From assembly GCA_030655675.1 (NCBI GenBank), contig JAUSPM010000177.1, positions 1 to 13,113 on the forward strand: a stretch of 13,113 nt of DNA, in the 5' to 3' direction. Origin of the DNA: Methanosarcinaceae archaeon (GTDB lineage Archaea; Halobacteriota; Methanosarcinia; Methanosarcinales; Methanosarcinaceae). Below are positions 1 through 6,721 of this stretch, in pieces. The number at the start of each line of letters is the position of its first letter. The stretch's first letter is position 1. The notes under the pieces are model-generated. The model did not search any database and was not told where the DNA came from. It saw only the letters and a program-made list of their open reading frames with translations. Made by a program: the position numbers and the translations under genes.

Positions 1-29
1 TACGAGAATATTACCTGAAATATGTACGA

Positions 30-298
30 CAATTTACTTTGCCCCAGTATATATTTTATAATTATATAATACAAATAAATCCGAGTATAGCGAGGATTTT
101 CTCGATTAAGTGCGAACGAATGAGCATTTTATTGGTGATGGTGAGATATGCCGCCTGCGGCGGATCAATTCGGTAGCAAAAGTCACTAAACAAATACTAT
201 TTTATAATTATATAGTGCGAGCAAATCCGAATATATACTACTCCGCAAGTATAATTCATAGCCATTTTGTAGCAGAACAGATGCAGCAAAGTAAATTG
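30..298. repeat. 13-nt inverted match (30-42 and 286-298)
   Basis: CAATTTACTTTGC at 30-42 is the exact reverse complement of GCAAAGTAAATTG at 286-298, enclosing the first repeat unit. The match does not extend beyond 13 nt on either side. It could be the terminal inverted repeats of a small non-autonomous element, or chance in AT-rich DNA. No transposase or target duplication is visible. Confidence 0.3.
52..234. repeat. AT-rich direct repeat pair (52-88 and 198-234)
   Basis: Two 37-nt segments offset by 146 nt share an identical 17-nt AT-rich start (TATTTTATAATTATATA) and then a similar tail containing AAATCCGA. They flank the first copy of the longer repeat at 85-192. They could be TATA-like promoter remnants or parts of a larger duplicated unit. 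No coding potential is evident. Seen directly; function unknown. Confidence 0.6.
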
Positions 299-439
299 AT
301 AACTAAGAGTTACAAAAATCTGACTAGTTTAGTATAGTATGGATTTTCTTGATTTAATACGAAAATAGGAGCATTTTATTGGTGATGGAGGGATGCGCCG
401 CCTGCGGCGGATCGAATCGGAATCAAAAATCGCTAAACA
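85..439. repeat. Degenerate 108-nt direct repeat with GC-rich hairpin (85-192 and 332-439)
   Basis: Two copies align without gaps at an offset of 247 nt, at about 80 percent identity by hand alignment. Each contains an identical ATTTTATTGGTGATGG block and a strictly conserved GCCGCCTGCGGCGGATC, whose core can fold as a short GC hairpin (GCCGC-CT-GCGGC). The hairpin stands out in AT-rich surroundings. The copies lie 3-prime of priL on that gene's strand. They may be a dispersed genomic repeat, a processed 3-prime end or a small RNA. The GAGCAT...AAACAA stretch is open in one frame in both copies, but differences fall on all codon positions and copy 2 has an in-frame TAG just before it, so I do not call a protein. 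Nothing else is recognisable in 1-463. Confidence 0.65.
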
Positions 440-463
440 AAAATAAATACATAAAAACTATTT

Positions 464-1552
464 TTATTCCGAAGGCGTAACTTCACCTTCATCTACACCT
501 TTATCCACAGCCTTATCCTCATCCGGAACTTTTCCCTCATCCCTGCTCTTGAACCATAACTTCCTGCTGTAATAGTTCAACGGATGACTTATGCGCTTGC
601 ACAACTCATCCTCACCGTAGCAGTTTCCGTAGGTTTTCATGGTCGCGCATGCGGGGGGCTTGTAAGTCGTACCGGATGAGCCTGATATATGCTCAATCTG
701 GTAGCGCGTCTTTTCAACATCAAAATCAGGTGAGACGTTGAACATGTTTATGATATCATCTACAGTCATCCCAACTGTCAGTAAGAACGATGTCATGGCA
801 AACCGCATGGAATGCGCAAGGTTGACGCCTGCCATGGTATTCGCAATGGCATGGGCAATACATGGGGGGAACAGTTCGCGCTCAACAGTCTCGAAGTCGC
901 TGGCTCCGTACTCGGTTTTGCGCTTATCAAGGATACCCTTTATTTCATCAAGATACGGTGCGCAGAGTTCGCATATCTCTTCCGGGACTTCGATTGGTAA
1001 TGAGTCATGAATGCGCGCGCGCACAACTTCCTGTAAAAGACGCGCAAACTCTTCCTTTGCGATGCGTACATTCCCATGGTCAAGTTTACGGTTCACCAAC
1101 TTCCATTTGAGGTCTTTCATTGAACTGGCAAGTTTTATATAATCCGTGAAATTGATGTCGAAATGAGAGCCGGATGGGATGGCATCCACACCAAAATCAT
1201 TGCCAAGGTCCTTCAGAAATTCAACATCACGAGTTTTTAGCAGTGTATATGCAGCCACCGCTTCTGCAAGTGAATATCGGCGGGTTAAAAAAGGATCATC
1301 AATGCAAGAAACAAGTATTCTTGCAAAAGGGTATGACAATAATTCATTCAATATAGGTACTTTGTCGGAATTTGTAAAAAATGGTTTTTCAATCGCTCCT
1401 AATATTGATTGTATCACTCGCTCCTTGCCGCGAATACGTGCAGAGTCCAATGAGCGTTCTATTATTAACCGATCAAGAGAAAAGCCGAGGCTACCAACAT
1501 GATCGGATGCCTCTGAAATAAATGGATATAGCGCAAGGTCTCTGTCATCCAT
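464..1552 (-). CDS. priL: DNA primase large subunit PriL
   Basis: Regulatory large subunit of the archaeal/eukaryotic-type primase, which with the catalytic subunit PriS makes replication primers. The 362-residue protein has the typical N-terminal helical region (LYPFISEASDHV near residue 8) and the C-terminal [4Fe-4S] domain, whose four probable cluster cysteines are C231 (FPPC), C302 (PPAC), C311 (YGNC) and C318 (ELCKRISHPLNYY). After about residue 335 comes a charged, Asp/Glu/Lys-rich tail that looks unstructured. The ATG start lies 4 nt after the pcn stop, so the two genes are almost certainly co-transcribed and probably translationally coupled. An AAGGG lies in the junction but very close to the ATG. 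PriS is not in the window. The product call is secure from the cysteine pattern and the HPLNYY motif. Confidence 0.95.
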   Translation of the reverse strand: MDDRDLALYPFISEASDHVGSLGFSLDRLIIERSLDSARIRGKERVIQSILGAIEKPFFTNSDKVPILNELLSYPFARILVSCIDDPFLTRRYSLAEAVAAYTLLKTRDVEFLKDLGNDFGVDAIPSGSHFDINFTDYIKLASSMKDLKWKLVNRKLDHGNVRIAKEEFARLLQEVVRARIHDSLPIEVPEEICELCAPYLDEIKGILDKRKTEYGASDFETVERELFPPCIAHAIANTMAGVNLAHSMRFAMTSFLLTVGMTVDDIINMFNVSPDFDVEKTRYQIEHISGSSGTTYKPPACATMKTYGNCYGEDELCKRISHPLNYYSRKLWFKSRDEGKVPDEDKAVDKGVDEGEVTPSE

Positions 1553-1556
1553 ACCC

Positions 1557-2294
1557 TTAATCTGACTCGATTCTTGGTGCTAACAGGTATCCCACTTTTC
1601 CATCGCTGTTCGGGATCGTGAAATTGATCTTTAACGGGAAATCCATTCCAAGGCATAGAGTCACTTCATTGGATTTTGAAGCTGGTTTTACGATATCGGA
1701 AAGGTAATCCAGAGAGAACAAGGAACGTGCATTTCCAGGCTTGAGGTCGATCAATTGATCACGTGGCATATCAAGCCTCACGCGGTCGGTATCACCTTCT
1801 GCTTCCATGAAAAAGAGATCTCCTTCAACAACAAGTAACATGTGGTCACTGACCTTTTCCGCAGCCTTTACAGCCTTTCGCAGGTCCATACCATTAAGAA
1901 CAACTTCTGCAGGTAAATCTAACTGTGGGATCTTTGGTTCTGCGCGGATCGTTGACGGGTCAAGCAATGAAATAGTATAAGACAGTCCACCGATCTGTAA
2001 TGAGAGTTTCTGTGACAGCTCATCAAGTTCCATCAAAACCTTTTCGTTTTTATCGACCACACTTAAAATATCGGTGATTTTGGTAAGGTCTATCCCAATC
2101 TCGGAATCATCAGCTTCAAACCCCTCAAATGCACTGGCTGGCAGATCAAAACTAACCATTGCAACGTTTGCAGGATCCACAGCCCTTACTGCGATTCCTT
2201 CTGGAGATATTCTGAATCTTGCCTCATCAACAAGTACCGATAGTGATTCGATTGAATCCTTTAGAAGATTTGCATCAATTGTTGCCTTGAACAT
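1557..2294 (-). CDS. pcn: DNA polymerase sliding clamp PCNA
   Basis: Homotrimeric sliding clamp that encircles DNA and tethers polymerase, FEN1, ligase and other PIP-box proteins. At 245 residues it has the usual PCNA length. Visible hallmarks are the N-terminal FKATIDANLLKDSIESL, the SPEGIAVRAVDPANVAMV segment (about 30-47), the interdomain connector loop around 112-128 (DPSTIRAEPKIPQLDLP), and the C-terminal YLLAPRIE. A GGAG six nt before the ATG supports the start, and a good TATA box lies about 50-60 nt upstream. It leads a two-gene unit with priL, a replication pairing. No defects are seen. Confidence 0.97.
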   Translation of the reverse strand: MFKATIDANLLKDSIESLSVLVDEARFRISPEGIAVRAVDPANVAMVSFDLPASAFEGFEADDSEIGIDLTKITDILSVVDKNEKVLMELDELSQKLSLQIGGLSYTISLLDPSTIRAEPKIPQLDLPAEVVLNGMDLRKAVKAAEKVSDHMLLVVEGDLFFMEAEGDTDRVRLDMPRDQLIDLKPGNARSLFSLDYLSDIVKPASKSNEVTLCLGMDFPLKINFTIPNSDGKVGYLLAPRIESD

Positions 2295-2344
2295 GTAAAT
2301 TCTCCGTCAAATAATTTGAATTTCAACTTCATTATATCCATTAA

Positions 2345-2361
2345 GTTATATAAGTTTCCTT
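2345..2361 (-). promoter_or_regulatory. TATA box and BRE upstream of pcn-priL
   Basis: On the minus strand AAGGAAAC (BRE-like, purine rich) runs directly into TTATATAAC. The centre is near 2350, predicting a transcription start near 2324 and a leader of about 30 nt that contains the GGAG ribosome binding site. This fits archaeal promoter spacing and suggests pcn-priL can be transcribed separately from tfs. Inferred from sequence only. Confidence 0.6.
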
Positions 2362-2382
2362 GTTTGAATCAACTTGCCGATG

Positions 2383-2396
2383 CCATTTGCAAATGG
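2383..2396. promoter_or_regulatory. 14-nt perfect palindrome between tfs and pcn
   Basis: CCATTTGCAAATGG is a perfect palindrome starting 3 nt beyond the tfs stop codon and about 25-30 nt upstream of the pcn BRE/TATA. Its position suits an operator for a dimeric regulator of pcn-priL, or it may be incidental. There is no loop and no adjacent T-run, so a hairpin terminator is less likely. Confidence 0.35.
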
Positions 2397-2398
2397 TC

Positions 2399-2713
2399 TT
2401 AGTCATATTCACGCCATGTTGTACCACACTTGACACATTTTAAAAAACGTGTTTCCGATTCATCGGCAGACCGGAGTTGCCGCAACCACCAGTATGCAAC
2501 ATTGTGCTCGCATTCCGGACACCGTATTTGCGTCGTTGGAAGACCTTGGGGTTCGTTACTATCAAGAACTATTACCTCGCGTTCATCTCGCTTGGTTTTA
2601 GAAATGAGTGCTTCGCTTTCCTCCGTTTTATCCAGCAAATGACCGCATTTCTTACATTTCAATACACCTTGAACCGGAAACATCATACTTTTACATTTTG
2701 GACAAAATTGCAT
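2399..2713 (-). CDS. tfs: Transcription factor S (TFIIS/RPB9-like cleavage factor)
   Basis: Archaeal TFS rescues backtracked RNA polymerase by stimulating transcript cleavage. The 104-residue form begins MQFCPKCKSMMFP. It has an N-terminal zinc ribbon (C4, C7, C20, C23) and a C-terminal TFIIS-type ribbon (C65, C68, C93, C96). Between the last cysteine pairs is RSADESETRF, with the acidic D84-E85 pair that acts in the polymerase secondary channel in this family. I chose the ATG at 2713 over in-frame starts up to 2737 because family members begin at this MxFCPxC motif and a GAGATGA sequence lies about 5 nt upstream. The gene overlaps the 3-prime end of the Nudix gene by 23 nt in another frame, implying coupled expression. 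Confidence 0.93.
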   Translation of the reverse strand: MQFCPKCKSMMFPVQGVLKCKKCGHLLDKTEESEALISKTKRDEREVIVLDSNEPQGLPTTQIRCPECEHNVAYWWLRQLRSADESETRFLKCVKCGTTWREYD

Positions 2714-3107
2714 CAATATCATCTCTTGAATTATCAATAATCATATTATGGTCAAACGCCATTCTTGGCAAATCTGTAATATCGAAAAGTCCTATATCCT
2801 CTGCATCCGAATTTGCCTTTGGTTCGCCTTCACCGGATACAAGATAACACACTGACACCGTGTGCCCTCGCGGGTCGCGCAATGGGTCAGAGTATACACC
2901 AAGTAACTTAATTATTTCGATTGAAAGACCCGTTTCCTCATGCACTTCGCGCACAGTCGCCTCTTCGGTGGTTTCGCCAATTTCTACAAAACCTCCAGGC
3001 AATGCAAAATTGCCTTGATAAGGCGGGTTCTTTCTCTTAATGAGTACAATCTTACCATTTAAGATTATTACGGCATCAACAGTCAATTTAGGGGTAATAG
3101 GCATCAT
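2691..3107 (-). CDS. Nudix hydrolase (ADP-ribose/nucleotide pyrophosphatase-like)
   Basis: Mg-dependent hydrolase of nucleoside diphosphates linked to another moiety; the substrate cannot be read from sequence. The 138-residue protein is essentially one Nudix domain. The Nudix box GX5EX7REUXEEXGU is complete: G39, E45 and REVHEETGL at 53-61, preceded by the LPGGFVE strand. ALPGGFVEIGE and DPRGHTVSVCYLV resemble the ADP-ribose pyrophosphatase/MutT group that is commonly found as a single domain in archaea. Two consecutive ATGs (3107 and 3104) are possible starts; only a weak AAGG lies 10 nt upstream. It is the first gene of a minus-strand unit with tfs and is divergent from artA. Confidence 0.9.
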   Translation of the reverse strand: MMPITPKLTVDAVIILNGKIVLIKRKNPPYQGNFALPGGFVEIGETTEEATVREVHEETGLSIEIIKLLGVYSDPLRDPRGHTVSVCYLVSGEGEPKANSDAEDIGLFDITDLPRMAFDHNMIIDNSRDDIDAILSKM

Positions 3108-3171
3108 TTGAACAAAACCTTTATACGAATCATCTATAATATAGAGGTACCTATTAAAAGGTGCTTAAAAA
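3108..3171. promoter_or_regulatory. Divergent promoter region, Nudix / artA
   Basis: The 64-nt gap carries the odd-centred palindrome CTATAATATAG at 3133-3143, which reads as a TATA-like box on both strands. It sits about 26 nt before the Nudix ATG, predicting a nearly leaderless Nudix transcript. A TTTATAC at 3120-3126 could serve artA, giving a leader of about 22 nt that includes the AGGTG ribosome binding site at 3159-3163, 8 nt before the artA ATG. Assignments are inferred. Confidence 0.45.
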
Positions 3172-4005
3172 ATGATAGAAAATGTACTATGGATAGCAGT
3201 TGTGCTAATGGTCATATCCTCAATTATTCCAAAACGCCAGACGATCCGCAATTTGATTGGCGGACTCGGATGGGGATTTTTTTCCATACATTGGGCGTAC
3301 CAGCCAATTCATTATCTTGAGATCAACGATTATGCTAACGTAGTCTTAACACTAGTAGTTGCGGCATTTTGTCTGATGTTAGCATATTCCATGATAAAAG
3401 AGTATAAACAAAATGCTGAGCCTAACCCTGACAAAATCAATTCGATCAATGTTACCTCAATGGCGACCAGTGCAACCGCAATAGGCGCACTATTCTATTT
3501 CCCATTTGCACAGATGCCCACGATGAATACATGGATCATCTCTGCGGTCACAGATCAGGTCATGTGGATGCTTGACCTATTTAGCAAATCAGCAGTGCGT
3601 GAATCATGGGATATGATATCACTTAATGGATATAAAGTTCAGATCATATTAGCCTGCACTGCAATTGAGAGCATCGCATTGTTCACAGGTTTGATAATTT
3701 CTGTCAATGCACCCACAAAACGTCTTGCATCTGCATTTTTAGTATCGGTACCAGTTATATATGGACTAAATCTCATACGCGATGTGTTTGTTATAATAGC
3801 ATACGGAGAACAATGGTTTGGTGCAAACAGTTTCGATATTGCACACCATATGATCGCAAAGATAGGTTCAGGAATTGCACTCTTTTTTATAGCTTATGCA
3901 GTAATGAAGATATTACCCGAACTTTTAGATCTAATAGACGGGTTATGGAAGTTAATAAATGAACATTTACATGCTGTTGTTCAAAAGTTTACAGGGAACC
4001 GTTAA
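3172..4005 (+). CDS. artA: Archaeosortase A
   Basis: Polytopic membrane cysteine protease/transpeptidase that recognises PGF-CTERM tails of secreted proteins, removes the C-terminal helix and, in Haloferax, links the protein to a membrane lipid. The 277-residue protein has about seven to eight hydrophobic segments. The exosortase/archaeosortase signature is present: catalytic Cys C162 in ACTAIES, Arg R203 in GLNLIRDVFVI, and a third conserved position in FDIAHHM (H225/H226), where some family members have Arg. The AGGTG site 8 nt upstream fixes the ATG. It is followed with no gap by pssD and then pssA, the same functional grouping known from haloarchaea. No PGF-CTERM substrate is visible in the window: the PEGA protein ends without such a tail. 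Confidence 0.93.
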   Translation: MIENVLWIAVVLMVISSIIPKRQTIRNLIGGLGWGFFSIHWAYQPIHYLEINDYANVVLTLVVAAFCLMLAYSMIKEYKQNAEPNPDKINSINVTSMATSATAIGALFYFPFAQMPTMNTWIISAVTDQVMWMLDLFSKSAVRESWDMISLNGYKVQIILACTAIESIALFTGLIISVNAPTKRLASAFLVSVPVIYGLNLIRDVFVIIAYGEQWFGANSFDIAHHMIAKIGSGIALFFIAYAVMKILPELLDLIDGLWKLINEHLHAVVQKFTGNR

Positions 4006-4632
4006 ATGCTAGCAAAAGGTTCTACCCCGTGGATTGTCGCAATTATTATATTCACCATAGTAAGCGGCGCTGGTGCATATTTCACTAAAGACCCATATAT
4101 GGAATTTGCAGCATACATAGGAGTTATGTTTGTTTTATTTTTTTTATGGTTCTTCAGGGATCCTGAACGAAACATAAAGATATGTAAAAATTGCATGGTT
4201 GCACCTGCTGATGGGAAAGTGATTGACATACGTGGCAGGACTGTATGTATTTTCATGAACTTCCAAAATGTTCATGTGAACAGGATACCACTAGCCGGCA
4301 CAATACGCAATGTCGAACACAAAAAGGGAGGATATATTCCTGCTTTTTGTAAAGATTCCGACAGAAATGAGCGTAACATAACAATTATTGATACCGAATA
4401 CGGCGATGTAAGTGTTACACAAATCGCAGGCACTGCCACGCGCAGGATTATCACCTATGTGAAAGAGGGTGATATATTACAACAAGGTCAAAGGTTTGGT
4501 ATGATACGTTTTGGTTCACGTGTTGATGTTACAATTCCTGAAGTGTTTGACATATCATGCAAAAAGGGAGATCGAGTCTATGGCGGAGAGACTGTGATTG
4601 CAACTAAGAACACACTCAACCAAGGGGAATAG
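4006..4632 (+). CDS. pssD: Archaetidylserine decarboxylase (PSD-like)
   Basis: Converts archaetidylserine to archaetidylethanolamine using a pyruvoyl group formed by self-cleavage. The 208-residue protein has N-terminal membrane segments (about 8-25 and 33-50), then FFRDPER, the APADGKV motif (D69), FMNFQNVHVNRIPLAG (H90), and the self-cleavage site G170-S171 in RFGSRVDV. It is of the short form usual for archaeal and alphaproteobacterial enzymes. Asp, His and Ser match the proposed catalytic set in bacterial PSD. The ATG directly abuts the artA TAA, and an AGGGA lies 8 nt upstream within artA, so translation is likely coupled. In Haloferax volcanii, PssD and PssA are needed for ArtA-dependent anchoring, consistent with this neighbourhood. 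Confidence 0.93.
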   Translation: MLAKGSTPWIVAIIIFTIVSGAGAYFTKDPYMEFAAYIGVMFVLFFLWFFRDPERNIKICKNCMVAPADGKVIDIRGRTVCIFMNFQNVHVNRIPLAGTIRNVEHKKGGYIPAFCKDSDRNERNITIIDTEYGDVSVTQIAGTATRRIITYVKEGDILQQGQRFGMIRFGSRVDVTIPEVFDISCKKGDRVYGGETVIATKNTLNQGE

Positions 4633-4637
4633 ACACC

Positions 4638-5315
4638 ATGTTACAAAATCTAAAAATCCCCGATGTCGTTACACTTTCAAATGCACTGTTTGGACTGGCT
4701 GCAATGATCGTAGCATCTAATGGACGCTATGACTTTGCATGCATATTATTGTTGATGGCAGCCGTTGCTGATGGTGTTGATGGCTACCTTGCGCGCCGAC
4801 TGGGTGGCAGTGATCTTGGTGGAACGATGGATTCACTTGCAGATGTGATATCTTTTGGTGTAGCACCTGCTTTTATTGTATATTCCGCATACAGCGCAGA
4901 GCATCCATATCTGATAAGTGTGGCAGTAAGTCTCTATGTTGTTTGCGGGATACTCAGGCTTGCCAGATTTAGTTCCATACAAAAAACCGTAACTGATTTT
5001 GAAGGACTGCCCATCACAGCAGGTTCTGTTATGATCGTATCATATTTGCTCATTGATGCAAAATATATAAGTGCCTACTCAGTAGTTGCTCTTGTTGTCA
5101 TACTTTCACTTCTCATGATCAGTACATTTACATATCCTAAATTCAGTAACATCCGAACCATGGCACCAGTGTCTGTTATGTTTGGACTGGTCATTCCATC
5201 ATTTTTCATAAAAATTGAGTATACAACATCACTTTCGCTTATTCTTTTTATTGCAATGGCGATATATGTGGCATCTCCCGTAGTAAAAACCAATAAAATA
5301 TTCAAGGGGGATTAA
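4638..5315 (+). CDS. pssA: Archaetidylserine synthase (CDP-alcohol phosphatidyltransferase)
   Basis: Transfers a CDP-activated archaeol to L-serine, supplying the substrate for PssD. The 225-residue integral membrane protein has several hydrophobic segments and the CDP-alcohol transferase signature at 45-69: D45, D48-G49, A52-R53, G61, D65 and D69 (DGVDGYLAR followed by GTMDSLAD). The spacer between AR and the following G is seven residues, one fewer than the commonly quoted eight; all four Asp are kept. The NALFGLAAM and SFGVAPAF segments match the PssA subgroup rather than PgsA. An AAGGGGA lies 9 nt before the ATG. It starts 5 nt after pssD. Confidence 0.92.
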   Translation: MLQNLKIPDVVTLSNALFGLAAMIVASNGRYDFACILLLMAAVADGVDGYLARRLGGSDLGGTMDSLADVISFGVAPAFIVYSAYSAEHPYLISVAVSLYVVCGILRLARFSSIQKTVTDFEGLPITAGSVMIVSYLLIDAKYISAYSVVALVVILSLLMISTFTYPKFSNIRTMAPVSVMFGLVIPSFFIKIEYTTSLSLILFIAMAIYVASPVVKTNKIFKGD

Positions 5316-5316
5316 A

Positions 5317-5673
5317 ATGAGCGGAAAAGATGTTACCGACAGGGATAATGCATTATTCGAAGCAGGGATCAAACTTGGTGCTTTGTACCATCAATTCACA
5401 GGTTCACCTGTTAATCTTAAGACCGTGGAAAGCCTTGAAAATGCGATTGCACAAAGCATTTCAGTCCAGCCGTTTGTTGAAGATATAACGGTCTCAATCG
5501 ACAGGGATATGGTGCGCTCAAACTTGAATGATGAGTTTGGATACTGTGAACTTGAAGGACGTATGCTTGATGTTAGGATCAATGTTAAGTATGGTTTGGC
5601 AAAAGTGCGGGTTGCGCTTGAATTTGATGCTGAACTTAAATATCCGATGATGCGTATTGAAAGTGTGGAGTAG
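5317..5673 (+). CDS. mptD: Dihydroneopterin aldolase, archaeal MptD type
   Basis: Cleaves 7,8-dihydroneopterin to 6-hydroxymethyl-7,8-dihydropterin and glycolaldehyde in tetrahydromethanopterin synthesis. The 118-residue protein matches the archaeal MptD family (as in Methanocaldococcus jannaschii) rather than bacterial FolB. Recognisable features are TDRDNALFEAGIKLGALYHQFTGSPV near the start and QPFVEDI near the middle. E15, H25 and Q51 have the spacing I recall for the proposed active-site Glu, His and Gln of the jannaschii enzyme; this alignment is from memory. A strong AAGGGGGAT overlaps the end of pssA, and the ATG lies 1 nt after its TAA, so it is the fourth gene of the artA operon despite the unrelated pathway. 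It ends 4 nt from the opposing cytochrome gene. Confidence 0.88.
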   Translation: MSGKDVTDRDNALFEAGIKLGALYHQFTGSPVNLKTVESLENAIAQSISVQPFVEDITVSIDRDMVRSNLNDEFGYCELEGRMLDVRINVKYGLAKVRVALEFDAELKYPMMRIESVE

Positions 5674-5677
5674 GTTT

Positions 5678-6652
5678 TTAGATTGTGTGGGGGTCCTGGA
5701 TGTGGCAGTTAGTACAACCGGATGGCAGGTTACCAATTGATTTGATATGACATGAACTACACCGCCTATCATTCAGTAAAAAATCATGATAAATATGTAG
5801 ATGATCCAATCCGGGATAATTAATATAGGACTTACCATGACATTTTGCACATTCTTGAACTGCACCATGTGATGGATGACAGAGTACACACGACCCCACA
5901 GTCCCATGCATGCTATTTTCTAATTTGTTATATTGTTCCTCATGGCATAATCCACAAGTCGATTTTGGAATTGTCGAACTTGCGTCATAAATTCCAACCA
6001 CAATCGTATGCGCACTTTCTCCGTGACATTCCAGACACTCGCTATTTTCAACTTTCACATTTGAACCATCATGCAAAGCATGACAACCTGTACATGAGGG
6101 TATTCGCCCGTGTGTTGGATGACAACCTACACAATCCACATTAGCATGCCTCCCACTCAAATCAGGTTTTACATGACAATCTGCACAATTCCTTTCCACA
6201 AAATCCCCGAGTTTAAGATTTTCATGTGCAAGATGACATGAAACCTCACAACTTTGTACACCTGCGTGAGGGTTTATTTCTGTAGCACTTAATGTAGTAT
6301 CAAGATCATGACATTTAATACAATCCACCTTAAGCAGTGATGTATCTGCAGTCACGTTTCCAGTATAAACATATGACACAATTTTCTTCAATATTGTCTT
6401 TCGCACTTTGTCCCTGTTCTCGCGCCCGGGTGGTGAATGACAGTCAATGCAGATGATCCCCTCATTCTTGTGAATCTTAATAAGAGGGTAATCATCCGGA
6501 TTGGAGTAAGATTCGTAGAATGGTTCCATTGCATGGCAGTTGGAACATATATTTGGTGTATCCATATATTTTAAAGAAGCATTTACACTAAATACTCCCG
6601 CTAAAACAATAAGAACTGTTATAAGTACAAGTGATACGCTTTTTATATTCAT
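5678..6652 (-). CDS. Membrane-anchored multihaem c-type cytochrome (12 CXXCH plus one CX3CH)
   Basis: Probable extracytoplasmic electron-transfer protein. From the ATG at 6652 it has 324 residues: an uncleaved N-terminal hydrophobic anchor (about 5-23), then a NapC/NirT-like start (TPNICSNCHAMEPFYESY). Canonical haem-binding CXXCH motifs begin at C36, 68, 111, 156, 174, 187, 206, 233, 255, 268, 298 and 313. A further CEVSCH at 135-140 has three residues between the cysteines, so it may bind an atypically attached haem or none. Many extra His could serve as distal ligands. There is no S-layer domain or C-terminal anchor. A TTG at 6664 is the alternative start; I prefer the ATG because no ribosome site precedes either codon and a TATA box sits about 23-25 nt upstream of the ATG. 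Its partner and substrate are unknown. The ResB/CcsA genes nearby could mature it. Confidence 0.92.
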   Translation of the reverse strand: MNIKSVSLVLITVLIVLAGVFSVNASLKYMDTPNICSNCHAMEPFYESYSNPDDYPLIKIHKNEGIICIDCHSPPGRENRDKVRKTILKKIVSYVYTGNVTADTSLLKVDCIKCHDLDTTLSATEINPHAGVQSCEVSCHLAHENLKLGDFVERNCADCHVKPDLSGRHANVDCVGCHPTHGRIPSCTGCHALHDGSNVKVENSECLECHGESAHTIVVGIYDASSTIPKSTCGLCHEEQYNKLENSMHGTVGSCVLCHPSHGAVQECAKCHGKSYINYPGLDHLHIYHDFLLNDRRCSSCHIKSIGNLPSGCTNCHIQDPHTI

Positions 6653-6669
6653 ATAAATAACCAAAATGT

Positions 6670-6682
6670 GTTATAAATAAAG
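6670..6682 (-). promoter_or_regulatory. Candidate TATA box for a leaderless cytochrome transcript
   Basis: On the minus strand CTTTATTTATAAC lies with its centre about 24 nt before the ATG at 6652, the spacing expected if transcription starts at or next to the start codon. No Shine-Dalgarno sequence is visible before that ATG. The whole 69-nt gap is very AT rich, so chance TATA matches are likely and other boxes (near 6705-6716) are possible. Confidence 0.4.
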
Positions 6683-6721
6683 TATAATAAATAAAATGCT
6701 TGATTATTTATATAAATGTAC

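Noticed and set aside
110..337. 75-codon open frame with GTG start in the repeat region
   Set aside because: It runs through the repeat and into unrelated AT-rich sequence, has no ribosome site, and differences between the two repeat copies show no codon-position bias; copy 2 has an in-frame stop.
85..439. CRISPR array or C/D box RNAs
   Set aside because: There are only two long degenerate copies, no short regular repeat-spacer pattern, no cas genes and no proper C/D box pairs (GTGATGG is only near a C box).
2714..2737. Longer tfs start at 2737
   Set aside because: It adds eight residues not seen at the N-terminus of this family and lacks a better ribosome site than the ATG at 2713.
5845..6144. 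99-codon plus-strand open frame rich in His
   Set aside because: It is antisense to the multihaem cytochrome; its composition is a by-product of CXXCH codons on the other strand.
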